A stretch of 23,285 nt of DNA from Didymodactylos carnosus (Eukaryota; Rotifera; Eurotatoria; Philodinida; Philodinidae), in assembly GCA_905250885.1 (NCBI GenBank), contig CAJNOQ010002645.1:1-23285 (forward strand), given 5' to 3'. Shown in pieces: positions 1-9,486 of this stretch (its first letter is position 1; the number at the start of each line of letters is the position of its first letter). Made by a program: the position numbers and the translations under genes. Below the pieces are notes generated by a model, which saw only the letters and a program-made list of their open reading frames with translations, was not told where the DNA came from and made no database searches.

Positions 1-194
1 GTCATGGTTTGCAGAATACTAAAAACTGCATTTTTACGGGTTTTTTTCCACCTGTTTGCAGTAAAAATGGAATATCTCAGCGTGGAAAAGGTTTTGGCGT
101 CTAAAATTTTTTTCATAACCACAGTTTCTCACGGCGAATCGAATGGTGTAAGCTTCAAACAAAAAAAAATTTCATCATGTTATGACCTATCAGG

Positions 195-787
195 AAAATC
201 CTCGATGCTGTCAGAAAGTCTCTCTTAACATCAATTTTACGACAAACCAATGTGTAGGAAATCAAAAATATTTCACCAGTAGCTGTGATTTGATAACAAT
301 CAGGAATATCAAATGAAGCAGAAGCAGGAAGAACTGATGTTAATTGTCGTCGTGCTTGATTTAATCCTGATTCTAGAAACGATTATTAAGACATGTCCGA
401 AGTTTGTAAAAATATAATCTTACGTCTAGCACCAAGCACTAGAATACTTGCAAGCGTTTCTGATGAGAATTGAGTTTTAGCAATTTCTTCAGCGTATAGT
501 TTCGATATTGGTGCTGTTTCATTTATAACGCGATCCTTGAGAATTTTTCGAAAGCATTGGACTTCAAAATCTTCTGGTTCAAGTAGACGATTATGGTCAC
601 CACTCGAGCTCAAAAAATTATCATTTGGATCAGTATGAACCTTAGCTTTACAATTCTTGGTTTTACAGATCCAACATATTTTCGAAGTCGTTTGTTTATT
701 ACATTTGTAAATAAAATCATCCCGAATCAATTGTCGATAACCTTTGTTGGAATCAAGAAAATATATAGCACTTGTATTAATAGACAT
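195..787 (-). pseudogene. FLYWCH zinc finger plus MULE transposase N-terminal fragment, broken
   Basis: An open frame of 133 codons (787 to 386) begins with a FLYWCH-like domain at residues 9-70: an aromatic/glycine start (YFLDSNKGYRQL), then C41-x4-C46 in WICKTKNC, then H65. The second histidine of the usual HxH pair is replaced by Arg67, so zinc binding is probably lost. The alpha-helical stretch that follows (residues about 90-115) fits the linker seen in FLYWCH-MULE proteins. After the stop, a different minus-strand frame at roughly 376-195 continues with LNQARRQLTSVLPASF and a segment like the region before the MULE catalytic core. That implies a frameshift near 380. No DDE core follows to the left. 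This is most likely a decayed 5' part of a Mutator-like transposase gene. The domain reading rests on motif spacing only. Confidence 0.6.
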
Positions 788-859
788 CCTACAGTCGACG
801 AATTAAGTGACGAAAGTGCAAAACTGTGTATTGAAATACCTAGAAGGAGCGAAATATAT

Positions 860-2240
860 AGCATGCCATAAAACAATGCTGCGAAAAAAGAGAACGTGAA
901 AAAAAGACGTCTCTATTTTTCTTTTTGTGTTCTATATGTATCTTGCACATTGAAAAACACTCTTGTCTCTTCTGGTCAGCCGAGAAAGAATGTAAAATGT
1001 AAGAAATTGTAAATACATTTTTTAACATCTCAAAACTTTTGACTTTTTATGTGATCAACATTTTTTTCTTCGACCAAAAATGCTTCAGCATTTATTTTTC
1101 AATATTTTTTCCTTCTATATTTATTTTTTGATATTTATTTTTCGACGTTTTTGCTTTCGACATTATCATATCCATTCTGTGTTTCGAGTAAAAACGAAAT
1201 AGTGCTGTAAGTTCGAATTACTGGCATGTTATTTTTTTTTCAAATTTTCTTTTTTTTCTTCATATAGCCGTGAATCTCAGCTACTAATGTTAGGAGAAAC
1301 TTTTTATTAGATCTCAATCATTCGGAGATTTATCGTCATCGTTGATGAGTGCTGCAAATGAACGTCTCTTTCCCCTGATCCTGTCACGGCCAGTATTTTA
1401 TTATAAATACTGGTATGCTAAATCATAGGGTGAAATTTTCAGGGGGATTCAAGAGACCATACCTCTGCAGCTGTGATACAATTTTTGAGCTTTGCGCGTC
1501 ATATTTATGAAGAAAGTGAACAAAAGGAGAAGAAACCGTAATTCCATCACGCTTATTCAGGTCTTAATATAAAATGCGACGTTTACTGAGAAGTTTTCTA
1601 ATCGTATAGAGCTATCGACTGTTCTAGCTCAATTATTACAAATAAATTAGTTATTGACCAATGAGAAATAATATCACCGTTTTGAATTCAGTTGGTAGAA
1701 TCCGATTTTTTAGCCGAAATAGTATGTGTTTAACGTCTGGTTTCATAAGTAATAGGAAATCATAAATTGAAGTAAAATACGCAGATACTAGATGAGAAAA
1801 AGGAAACTCCTTCTTCTCCTCCTTCGTTCAGACGCTTTTGTTTTTCGTTTCTTCCTGTGAGGGTCACAACTGACGGTACGGCGATAAAAAGATTTTTGTA
1901 AAAGCATTTTCTCGAGAAACTGTAGAAATAGATAAAATCTTTAATTCGTCACCATTCCATTTATATAGTTTACTAACGAATACTACGTCTACACTAGTTA
2001 CACATAGTTTGTGCAATCACTTGGTCTTGTGAAAACAAGACAAATGAATGATACATTCGTTTTTAATTTTTCTTTCTTTCTTTTCTGTGTGAATTGAAAA
2101 ACATAAACTTATTTTTTGTTGTTGACGAATGAGAGCAGAAAAAAAATGTTTTTACCAGAACATGTCAATTAGCTGTAGCTGTATCATTTTTCATAGAAAA
2201 GTTTATTCTGCTTCTAATTCCATTTTGATGTGAGTCTTTT
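860..2240. other. Gene-free AT-rich stretch
   Basis: No convincing coding region is visible on either strand. Positions about 1060-1165 are low-complexity, with TATTTATTTTT-like runs. A small perfect hairpin lies at 1390-1413 (9 bp arms CCAGTATTT/AAATACTGG, 6 nt loop). The right end may hold the 5' flank or an intron of the DUF4139 pseudogene, because a polypyrimidine tract ending in TTTTTTTCAG stands just before its ATG at 2247. Confidence 0.5.
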
Positions 2241-2246
2241 TTTCAG

Positions 2247-3050
2247 ATGACATCAGCAGCTACAACAATCGGCGCCTCTGATACTACTACACCAACTACA
2301 ACAACAACAACAACAACAACGACGACGACAGTTTGTTGTAACATTGATAAAGAATGTTTGATTAAATATGTGACTGTGTACAATGATGGAGCCGAAATAG
2401 CACGTTCATACAATACACAATTTGATTTGGAAGGAAGATATGGATCAATACTGAGGTGGATTTTCAACCCACGTCGATCAGCTTTCATTTCATGTCAAAG
2501 GGGGCACGGGAAAAGCAACAATTTTTGAAGTATCATATCATACACGCTACGAAAAACAACAAATAGATATAACAGCAGCTGAAACAAAACGTGAACAAAT
2601 GCAAGAGCAAGTACACGATTTAGATAATGATATTGCACAACGTCATCAGGAGTTAGATCGAACAAATAAAAATATTAATTAGTCAGATGGTCGTGCAAAA
2701 CATTTAATGAACAGTACTGAAAAGAATGATAATTCTCTCAACAGATCGAACAATTCTTAGATTTTTATTATTAAAAGCTGAAAACATTTGACGAGAGCAA
2801 AATGATTGAAGAACATAAGCTGAAATCTTTGAGTGAACAACGTGAGACTTTGATAAAAGACTTAAAGACATATGGCACAACATTATCGTCAACAGTAGGA
2901 AGTAAGCATCATGAAGTTACAATTTTGTTGAATGTACAAGATAAAAATTGCTTGGTTAATGTAGAAATCTCCTATCTTATTTTAAATTGTACATGGAAAC
3001 CCAGTTACGATGTACGAGTGATCAGCGAAACTAAACTAGGACCTCGAACA
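2247..3050 (+). pseudogene. DUF4140/DUF4139 (F37C4.5-like, MuiA-type) protein, broken
   Basis: The first frame (from ATG 2247) has a poly-threonine N-terminus. IKYVTVYNDGAEIARSY then matches the opening strand of DUF4140 proteins (V.VY.DGAEV.R). After a frameshift near 2465-2490, the next frame reads HVKGGTGKATIFEVSYHTRY, the DUF4140 G-x-G-x-A-x-I/F-x-x-V-x-Y pattern, followed by a Gln/Glu-rich coiled coil up to a stop at about 2681. A stop-filled gap follows. From 2802 the frame reads coiled coil and then VNVEISYLILNCTWKPSYDVRV, the hallmark start of DUF4139. The match ends at about 3050, where an inverted-repeat element begins, and no further DUF4139 sequence appears on its other side. The family has no settled function; worm F37C4.5 and bacterial MuiA-like proteins belong to it. 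At least one frameshift, several stops and the truncation make it a pseudogene. Confidence 0.7.
2293..2330 (+). repeat. (AAC/GAC)n trinucleotide repeat
   Basis: This is a run of about 12 AAC-type triplets ending in GAC triplets. In the plus frame of the DUF4139 pseudogene it encodes a run of threonines (residues about 16-28), and on the minus strand a run of valines. Confidence 0.85.
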
Positions 3051-4318
3051 GGTATAGTGAAGATATTGTTTATACCGGATTTTGTAGAGTGGAAACGCGC
3101 TATAAACTGACGATAAAAGAATTAAAAGAATACCGTTGTTGTTTGAGAAAAAATATATTTTCGAGTAAAATTTCAAATTTTCATTTTTCATACGTTTCAC
3201 TAAAACTTCTGTAGCAGGTCAAGAAATACAGTACCACCGCCAAACTTTGTCAAAAATTGCCTGATACTTAACTCTATCTAGCAACACAATTTGAGTCTTC
3301 AATGCCGGGCGCATCAATCAGAAAAAAATTCAACATTGAAAAAGATATGTTATTGATCATTTTTGGTCTTAAAATTGATTTTTCTCATTTTTATTACGTC
3401 CTTTTGTAAAAATAAGATAATATTCTTGATCCTCGAACAAAGCAGAATCGAATGGTATATTATACGAATATAGAAAAAGAAAAAAACAATTAGTCTTGAA
3501 CTCCTATAAAAAACTTAGAAACAATTTCGTAAACCTATCTAGTTTTTTCTTTGGAAAGATAGAGCCGATTTTTGCACTTCATTAGAACCGCCATTAAACG
3601 ACCTTTAAAACTACATACCTCTCTTTCTTCCATCGTGCTTTGTCATTGAGAAAGTTCATATTTTCCAGATAAGAGGCACAAAAGTCGGAATTCTGCCGGT
3701 ATTCTCAATTTTAATTATCAGAAATCAAGTTTTATGGAATAAAAAGATCATATTGGGAATCAGCATCCCAAAGTACGTCGAATGATATATATTTCAAAAC
3801 CTTTTGTTTATTTTTATTTTTTGGTGAGAATCTCAGGAATTTTCCAACGTAGAAATTCGAAAAAAATCAAAGTAGTCGGATAGACTAACAAAGTACATCA
3901 TTCGACGTAGTTTGGGACATACTTTCAAACCAAAAATCAAACATGGTTAGATGCGCAATAAAATTCTCTATCGAACCTGTTATTCAGCTTTTTGATACTT
4001 TCAAATTTTTAAATCGGAATCGGAAGCGCAAAAATCGGAAATCTGCCGGTATTCTCAATTTTAATCATCGGGAATCAAGTTTTATGCAATAAAAATATCA
4101 CATTAGGCAGTTTTTAACAAAGTTTGACGATGGTATTGTATTTCTTTGACCTGCTACAGAAGTTCTAGTGAAACGTATGAAAAATGAAAATTTGAAATTT
4201 TACTCGAAAATATATTTTTTCTCAAACAACAACGGTATTCTTTTAATTCTTTTATCGCCAGTTTATAGCGCGTTTCCACTCTACAAAATCCGGTATAAAC
4301 AATATCTTCACTATACCT
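3050..4318. mobile_element. 1.27 kb foldback/MITE-like element with about 215 bp inverted ends
   Basis: The left arm (3050 to about 3270) and right arm (about 4105 to 4318) are inverted copies. Starting from AGGTATAGTGAAGATATTG, the outer 170 bp or so are nearly identical, with only a few mismatches by eye. The inner 40-50 bp are more diverged. No transposase reading frame lies between the arms. Immediately to the left is coding sequence of a DUF4139 domain, which stops at the junction. I could not find a convincing target-site duplication, so the class of element is not known. The high arm identity suggests a fairly recent insertion or ongoing gene conversion between the arms. Confidence 0.8.
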
Positions 4319-4503
4319 CCTTACTGAGTTGAAAAACGTTTTTCATCTCATGTCAGTAAATGGTCAAACTTTTTAAAAAGTTATTTTTTGAGGAAGGATC
4401 ATAGTTTCAAACTAAAAATCAAATATGGTTAGACGCGCAATTAAAATCTGTATCGAACCTGCTATTCAGTTTTTGGTACTTTCAAATTTTAAATCCGGCA
4501 GGG
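3676..4503. repeat. Rearranged copies of a two-part repeat
   Basis: A composite block at 3924-4100 has a first half that recurs outside the foldback at 4405-4503 (TTTCAAACYAAAAATCAAAY start). Its second half recurs at 3676-3755 (GAATTCTGCCGGTATTCTCA region versus GAAATCTGCCGGTATTCTCA). A short inverted pair, centred on TACGTCGAATGAT, joins 3766-3786 and 3897-3917. The halves have therefore been separated and shuffled, with one copy inside and one outside the inverted-repeat element. Confidence 0.7.
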
Positions 4504-4670
4504 TCCTTTTAATGCGTTCGTCGAGCAGACAATGCTTTTTGTCTTCTCATAGTCTCTATCTGAAAAGGAAAAATCAGTATGAAGTTTTGGTAGTAAATTC
4601 AGCGGAAATACACATCAAATTTAGCTTTTTGTTCTCTCATCTAAATACATTTCATTTTCGATATTACGCA

Positions 4671-4882
4671 AAGACGAAGTGCGTGTATGTCACACAGAAC
4701 AGTTATTCTTTCTTTTTCCCAAAGCATTGTTATATAGAATGCACAGGTGGCGTATATAAGTATAAGTTACACAGAAACTCATACATTGAATCGTTTATAT
4801 AAGTCACATGTGTATTCTATATAACAATGTTTTGGAAAAAAGAAAGAATGGCTATGGGTGTGACATACACGCACTGCGTCTT
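4671..4882. repeat. Foldback, about 88 bp arms
   Basis: The left arm at 4671-4760 and right arm at 4794-4882 are inverted copies with about 10 percent mismatch by eye, separated by about 35 nt. Shared anchors include GTGCGTGTATGTCACAC and CATTGTTATATAGAAT. There is no coding content. It could be a small MITE or a hairpin left by inverted duplication. Confidence 0.75.
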
Positions 4883-5592
4883 TTCTTAACATGGTGTGGA
4901 GATCATTTCTCTTCGTTTTTCTGCAGTTTGTGTTTTCAGTTGCGTTCTGCAGTTTGTGTTTTCACTAATACTGTAGACCTAAAGCAGTCACATTAGGGTT
5001 CCAACAGTTTCCAAAACAATTTCACGATAATATTTTGTTGCTAGGGGAATATTTAACTGAACCTAAATCCGATTGGCACGGAAATGGTTTCAGATTGAAG
5101 AGATCCATCAGAGCCGTGTTTGTACAAAGTATTGAATGAAATCGACGTATATTCAACAAGAAAAATTAATTTTAAGTCATCTGGCGCTTTTTCGTTACAG
5201 AAATGAAAAAAACAGGTTTTAGGGCGCATCATGTAGAATTTGTGTAAAAGCTCTCAGCTAAACCAGACTCAAATTAGATAATTCCTTCGAGAATTGAACG
5301 CTCTATCCAGCCATATAAAAAAGAACAAGATTTATATGTGTAGCGGATTATAATTGCCAGAGAAAAATACCAAAAATCCTATGGAAAAAACTTTTTCAAG
5401 GCTTTTAGAATTCACTAAATTCTCGGCCAATACGAGGAATAAATCAGTTACAAAATATACAGTTCGACAGACCAATGAATGCTCTATCCGGCCATATAAA
5501 AATAAAAACTTGACAGAAATTCAGTCAACTGAGAAAAACTGTTTGAAAATATGTGAATCAAGCTGTGTGCACTCGGATTTGTGAGTAGAATA
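4883..5592. other. Non-coding stretch with small direct repeats
   Basis: Two 26 bp tandem units start at 4921 and 4947 (CTGCAGTTTGTGTTTTCA core). A direct repeat of about 27 bp (GCTCTATCCRGCCATATAAAAA) occurs near 5296-5322 and 5475-5504. An open frame at 5354-5584 has no ATG start and no recognisable protein character, and I do not call it. Confidence 0.5.
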
Positions 5593-5940
5593 TTATTTAT
5601 ATTTCCTAATAAAGTGACATATCTGGAAAGAGCAATACATGAAACCATAAATCACCTGCATGATAATTGCCAACACGACCGCACCCAATAACAATAACAA
5701 ACATATCCTTGGACCACTTGCAAGAAAGGTGAATATGCTTTCGACAGTTGGCAATGCCTTCCCACCTGCAGCCAACCCGCCATTAATTATTTGTTGCGCT
5801 GCTTCCAAGGTGGTTTTGTCATTTGAATCGCTGTCAAAAGCAGGTTCAACTCTTCCGAAATGCACATGGTTGTTAGAGCCATCTGTTTTCACACTATAGT
5901 CCGTATCGCGACCACCGATATTCGTCTGAATAAGCGGCAT
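5593..5940 (-). CDS. Small predicted single-pass membrane protein, unknown function
   Basis: A 115-codon frame begins with ATG at 5940. Residues 1-75 are polar, with an acidic patch (EPAFDSDSND, 32-41) and a Gly/Ala stretch. Residues about 80-102 form a strong hydrophobic segment (LLLLLGAVVLAIIM core), with Arg78 just before it. The protein ends shortly after in a Cys/aromatic tail, IRKYK. I do not recognise the family. A CAG|GT site right after the membrane segment could be a splice donor, in which case the last 20 residues would be intron read-through. The only nearby CTTTCCAG acceptor would give a 33 nt intron and the same short tail. The polar-then-hydrophobic layout looks less random than other frames nearby, but expression is unproven. 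Confidence 0.45.
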   Translation of the reverse strand: MPLIQTNIGGRDTDYSVKTDGSNNHVHFGRVEPAFDSDSNDKTTLEAAQQIINGGLAAGGKALPTVESIFTFLASGPRICLLLLLGAVVLAIIMQVIYGFMYCSFQICHFIRKYK

Positions 5941-6218
5941 TCTTGTTCTTTTAAAATGTGTGAATTAATACGACTCTTACACTAACGAAAATGATTCCAA
6001 AATGAATAATAAGTGAAAATACAGCGTGATTATGTATATGTTTCTTATCTGGAAAACGAAAGTTTTTTTCGGTAACCTGTATTACTTTTCTAAGACGTCT
6101 ATGTAAACAGTTGTGTCGAGGAGTACTTTTCATCGCGTGACCTCGTTTGTTTATTTTTTATAATATTGCTGATAAGTCATTGTTCAACCAAGAATGTATT
6201 AAACCAAAGTGGTTTAGA

Positions 6219-6258
6219 GTGATGACATATGAGTTTAGCTAAACTCATATCTCATCAC
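6219..6258. repeat. Perfect 24 bp palindrome within a 40 bp near-palindrome
   Basis: Positions 6227-6250 are a perfect spacerless palindrome (ATATGAGTTTAG followed by its complement). The symmetry extends outward on each side to GTGATGAC/CTCATCAC with one mismatch. Confidence 0.9.
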
Positions 6259-6378
6259 CAAAGAACTCTGGATGTTTCAACTGCAATGGATTTTGTCGTG
6301 AATTGTTCCAGGAACAAGTATAGAGTACTGGTTCTAGCAGCTGAGAAAAATATGAGTTATTTACAAGCGGGAAAATCT

Positions 6379-6424
6379 CACTTCAGTTGTGTGCACTTAT
6401 GACTGAAGTGTCACTTGAAGTGAC
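6379..6424. repeat. Adjacent hairpins
   Basis: CACTTCAGT (6379-6387) pairs with ACTGAAGTG (6402-6410) across a 14 nt loop. It abuts a second dyad, GTCACTT-G-AAGTGAC, at 6410-6424. Both share the CACTT/AAGTG core. Confidence 0.8.
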
Positions 6425-6975
6425 AAAGTGATACTCTAAGAGTGTGAGTCAATTTTAGAGCGAACGCAGTATTAACTTATATTTTGTGCTTTTTTGACTG
6501 TTTCTCACTTCTCTGCAGAAAATCGCGGTCCGAACTTTGAACCTTGTTTTAAGAAGAATTAGACTTTGGTTAAAAACCAACAGTCGGATATACCTACTAT
6601 CGGCACTAAAATTCAATGCAACGGTTGTTTTTCGAATAAGTCTATAACGATAAAAGATAGGGACTAGCGATTTTCAACAATCGAAAGAAGACAGTTTAAT
6701 GTATGTTTTCATAAGCAAACCCTTTTCCGAAACCATTCGGAAGACTTTATAGGAGATCTTTGAAAAACCACTTCGGATCTCCGAAAACTGAGCTGGCAAT
6801 CTATCAGTTCTTTTCCATAAATAGATAGTCCAAAGTGTCCTCTCCCAAATGCGAACTAAGCCAACTGTGAAGTTTTCGCGGTTCAGGCGTGGCATCGGAT
6901 TTCCTGAGAGTCCCGGGATTAATATTTCTTTAGGTGTGGTAATTCCAAAAATAATGGAAGCAGAGGTAATCAATC

Positions 6976-7119
6976 AGAATCTTGTGGTAATATTCGTTTT
7001 TCAGAAAACCTCCAAAAACCTAGTGGAAACCTATATTAGGTGGAATAACTCATTTTTGCCCATTTTCGAGTATAATTAAAAATTCATAATCCAGTCAAGA
7101 TCCATCCAAATTATGTCAG
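6976..7119 (+). repeat. Dispersed repeat, copy 1
   Basis: About 144 bp beginning GAATCTTGTGGTAA and ending near TTATGTCAG matches 22908-23049 in inverted orientation. Conserved blocks include AAAAACCTAGTG, ATTAGGTG and AAAAATTCATAA. Identity is roughly 75 to 80 percent by eye. No coding content is apparent. Confidence 0.75.
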
Positions 7120-7435
7120 AATATGACCGTGAACTCTATTTTACCTGCTCAATACTATGCAGTTGAATATACGGCATTATTTGATTCATTCTCCTTAACA
7201 TCAGGGCTGGTATATCACCGTTTAGTGAACCTAGCATGAGACTTTGTGGTTCTTTTTGAAAATAAAACTTATAAATTAACTGTAAAATTTATCTCTTATC
7301 TTAACGATTCATCGATGATTTTAAACGATAATTCCGGCACGAAACGATTCTTGACGTGACACCGCTTTGAATGATATAAATTTCACCCATAGATATTGTC
7401 GTTTACACTTGATTCGATAATCTAAGCTGAAATTC
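7120..7435. other. No gene seen
   Basis: AT-rich sequence between the dispersed repeat and the LINE-like ORF1. It may include the 5' leader of that element, but no boundary is visible. Confidence 0.4.
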
Positions 7436-8450
7436 ATGCCGGCTAAGGTGACTAAAGCAAAAAGAAAAGCGAAGATTAAGAGACCACAGATGCTCAAATC
7501 GGAACAGGATCTCACATCCCTATCAGATACAACACCGAACAACGCAGAACTGATAAATAACACCAAAAAATGCAAAAAATTTATTGAAAAAGTGGTCAAA
7601 TTTTCGAAAACACTGCCCACTAGACCGGCATTGTTGAATGATGCATTCGATGAAACTATAGATTTTCTGTAAGATCCCGCTGTAATCGAAATTCGATGTA
7701 ATAACGGTATAAAAACAAAACAAAAGACGAAAATAGCCCCTCAGCAATTGTCATTCACAACAATATGTAGTACTGATAAATTCTTTCCCACTAACCAGCG
7801 AAGTCTTATACCATTGACAGTGGTTTCAAAAGAAGCGGAACAATATGCGCATACATTTGGTTTTCCTCCGATTCGAATAGTACCATCCAACAACAATAAC
7901 AGTCGCCAGAATGTTCGATTAAATGGAGATACTGTTGCAGCATTCTTGAATCAATTGAAAATAAATGAAAAAGTTCCATTTCGTGTATCACGTTGGAGAA
8001 TTAGTAGTGGAAACTTGTTGTTGTACGCCAGCGATCGAGATTCATTTGCTTGTTTATTGGACGAAAAAGTCTATCCTCATTTAATCAGTACCTGTTATTA
8101 TCGTATAGAACTTCCCAAAAGATTACCAGCGCAAATGTCGCTACTGATATTGGGTGTCATACCCGAATGCGAATGATATTTTTACGGATGTTCAGTACTA
8201 TTACCCGTCAGTGAACAATGTGTATTGTCAACCTGCGTACAAGTGAACAACACCGAAGAACGTACGTATAAATTTTTTCTCAGGTAAATACCAGGAATGT
8301 AGAAGAAGAGGAAAAATTAAAATCGGTAATTGAGATTTGACTGTCAAAGAATTTTTTTCGACGCCAAAGGTTCTATTCTGCAACAAAGGCAACAGCTTTG
8401 GACATTATCGACGGAATTGTAACTTACATATGATTGTTTGTAATCTACCT
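7436..8450 (+). pseudogene. LINE-type gag-like ORF1 (RNA-binding fold plus CCHC knuckle), decayed
   Basis: From ATG 7436 one frame runs to 8176 with a single in-frame TAA at 7670-7672. It has a Lys-rich N-terminus, then a segment (about 7900-8170) with RRM-like alternation (FRVSRWRI, LLLYASDRDSFACLL, YRIELPKRL, MSLLILGV). A frameshift near 8175 leads to DIFTDVQYYYPSVNNVY, then NVRINFF and VKEFFSTPKVLFC. This order is the usual tail of non-LTR ORF1 proteins. It ends at a zinc knuckle, C-N-K-G-N-S-F-G-H-Y-R-R-N-C (about 8378-8419), in which the second Cys has become Gly, so metal binding is lost. No reverse transcriptase follows within the window. ORF1 proteins of this type bind element RNA. 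This copy cannot make an intact one. An alternative would be a domesticated gag gene, but the stops argue against it. Confidence 0.65.
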
Positions 8451-8511
8451 TCAATGTTGATAGTTTGTGCATGCATGTGTGACCGTTGCGAAATCCTAAA
8501 TTTCGTTACTT

Positions 8512-8672
8512 TTCTCGACAGTAAGGAAGTAACTAGATTAGTTACTTAGTTACTTAACAAATAGTAACTATATTAGTTAGTCGTTACTGGCAACGAGTAA
8601 CTACATTCGTTACTTCTTCACCAGTAACGAGTAACTAAGTTCGTCACTTTACCTGATAAAGTAACGCCGAAT
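8512..8672. repeat. Array of short GTAACT palindromes
   Basis: AGTAACT and AGTTACT alternate with short AT spacers about ten times (for example AGTAACTAGATTAGTTACT at the left end and GAGTAACTACATTCGTTACT in the middle). Each unit is therefore a small inverted repeat, and units are tandem with imperfect spacing of about 15 to 30 bp. Confidence 0.8.
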
Positions 8673-8939
8673 ACCTAGTAAAGTGCCACCCCAAATCATC
8701 GCCAATAAACGCGATACACTTAACCTTGGACTGGCGTAATCAAAAAAGATTCTGAGCTTTTCTTTTAGTGCCTTCAAAACTCGACCGTTTTCACCACTAA
8801 TTGACACTAGTTGTTTGTTTTCTGCGACAAAACCATCAAAAGTGTGCCTCAAGGTGTGATGTGATGCCAAAAGCACATCATACGTTCTCTCTGGGCATGA
8901 TAAATATGCTTGCGCAATAAAGCATAACACATTAATCAA
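8649..8939 (-). CDS. Possible isolated exon, unknown protein
   Basis: A minus-strand frame of 96 codons (8939 to 8649) contains a plausible helical stretch, roughly PERTYDVLLASHHTLRHTF to VLKALKEKLRIFFDY. It ends at TTATCAG|GTAAAG, a good splice donor. A possible acceptor (CATGCCCAG) lies just inside the 5' end near 8896. I do not recognise the family and see no partner exon on either side. Its 3' end overlaps the palindrome array, so it may be a truncated gene remnant or chance. Confidence 0.25.
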   Translation of the reverse strand: MINVLCFIAQAYLSCPERTYDVLLASHHTLRHTFDGFVAENKQLVSISGENGRVLKALKEKLRIFFDYASPRLSVSRLLAMIWGGTLLGIRRYFIR

Positions 8940-9089
8940 TCAATCAGTTAATTTTAACACAAATGTGTCTAGGAGGCTACAAAAAAGAAAAACTTAACTG
9001 ACTGTGACGCCTATGAGGAGCGTGTGTAGAATGTAGGAAAGAGCATTCTCATTTGCAGATATTAAAGCAAAACGTACGTGCATAAGTTA

Positions 9090-9221
9090 ATGAAAAAGCA
9101 AAAACACACTGATCGTAAAACAACTGCTAACACCGAGACCATCGAAGCAATGGAACAAGAAAATGGTAACAACGTTAATGCATTAGATTGCCATGCTATT
9201 AGCAGCTTGCCTGCAGATGAG
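9090..9221 (+). CDS. Possible 5' exon of the ADP-ribosyltransferase gene
   Basis: A 44-codon frame from ATG 9090 is hydrophilic (MKKQKHTDRK start, Glu/Asn-rich middle) and ends at GCAGATGAG|GTGTGT, a credible donor. If spliced to 9430 (acceptor TTTTGAAG, intron of 208 nt) it joins in frame to the ADP-ribosyltransferase reading frame and adds 63 residues before Met at 9487. A better-looking acceptor at 9380 (TTGCCACAG) would instead run into a stop within eight codons. It could also be 5' untranslated sequence or chance. Confidence 0.3.
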
Positions 9222-9486
9222 GTGTGTATTTACGATTTGATTAAGCTTTCTTTACGTATATTTCATTGTCCAAATGTCAACTCATGCTGTTGTCGAGTTC
9301 TAGCCAATCGCGTCGGTGTGAATCACTCGCATTCACTCTTACATTTTCGATAATTCCTCAATAATTCTTAATTGCCACAGACCACTCATCTCTACCCACA
9401 CTGAAAGTAATTGATCTTTGATTTTGAAGTATCGACACTCATTACGAACGATTGTGACTAGTCACGAAACAAAGATAAGACTGGCG

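Larger units (their letters stand above)
5951..6975. other. Intergenic stretch rich in short palindromes
   Basis: I see no supportable gene on either strand. The region holds the palindrome at 6219-6258, the hairpin cluster at 6379-6424, and a small inverted repeat near 6726-6744 (CTTTTCCGAA/TTCGGAAG). Open frames of 60 to 99 codons here lack recognisable domains. Confidence 0.5.

Noticed and set aside
4..228. Open frame of 74 codons at the left edge, plus strand
   Set aside because: No domain or composition signal, and its opposite strand carries better transposase-like similarity near 195-376.
593..871. Plus-strand frame opposite the FLYWCH fragment
   Set aside because: Antisense shadow of the minus-strand coding sequence.
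4425..4802. 125-codon plus frame
   Set aside because: It runs through a repeat copy and the left arm of a foldback; no recognisable protein.
5951..6133. 60-codon minus frame just upstream of the small membrane protein as a first exon
   Set aside because: A GTAAGA donor exists, but no acceptor joins it in frame to the downstream ATG.
6674..6973. 99-codon minus frame
   Set aside because: No domain, no splice partner and no similarity that I can see; kept only as possible chance.
7321..7747. Hydrophobic minus-strand frames that could be membrane proteins
   Set aside because: They are antisense to the Lys-rich start of the LINE ORF1; antisense of Lys/Asn/Glu codons yields Phe/Leu-rich strings.
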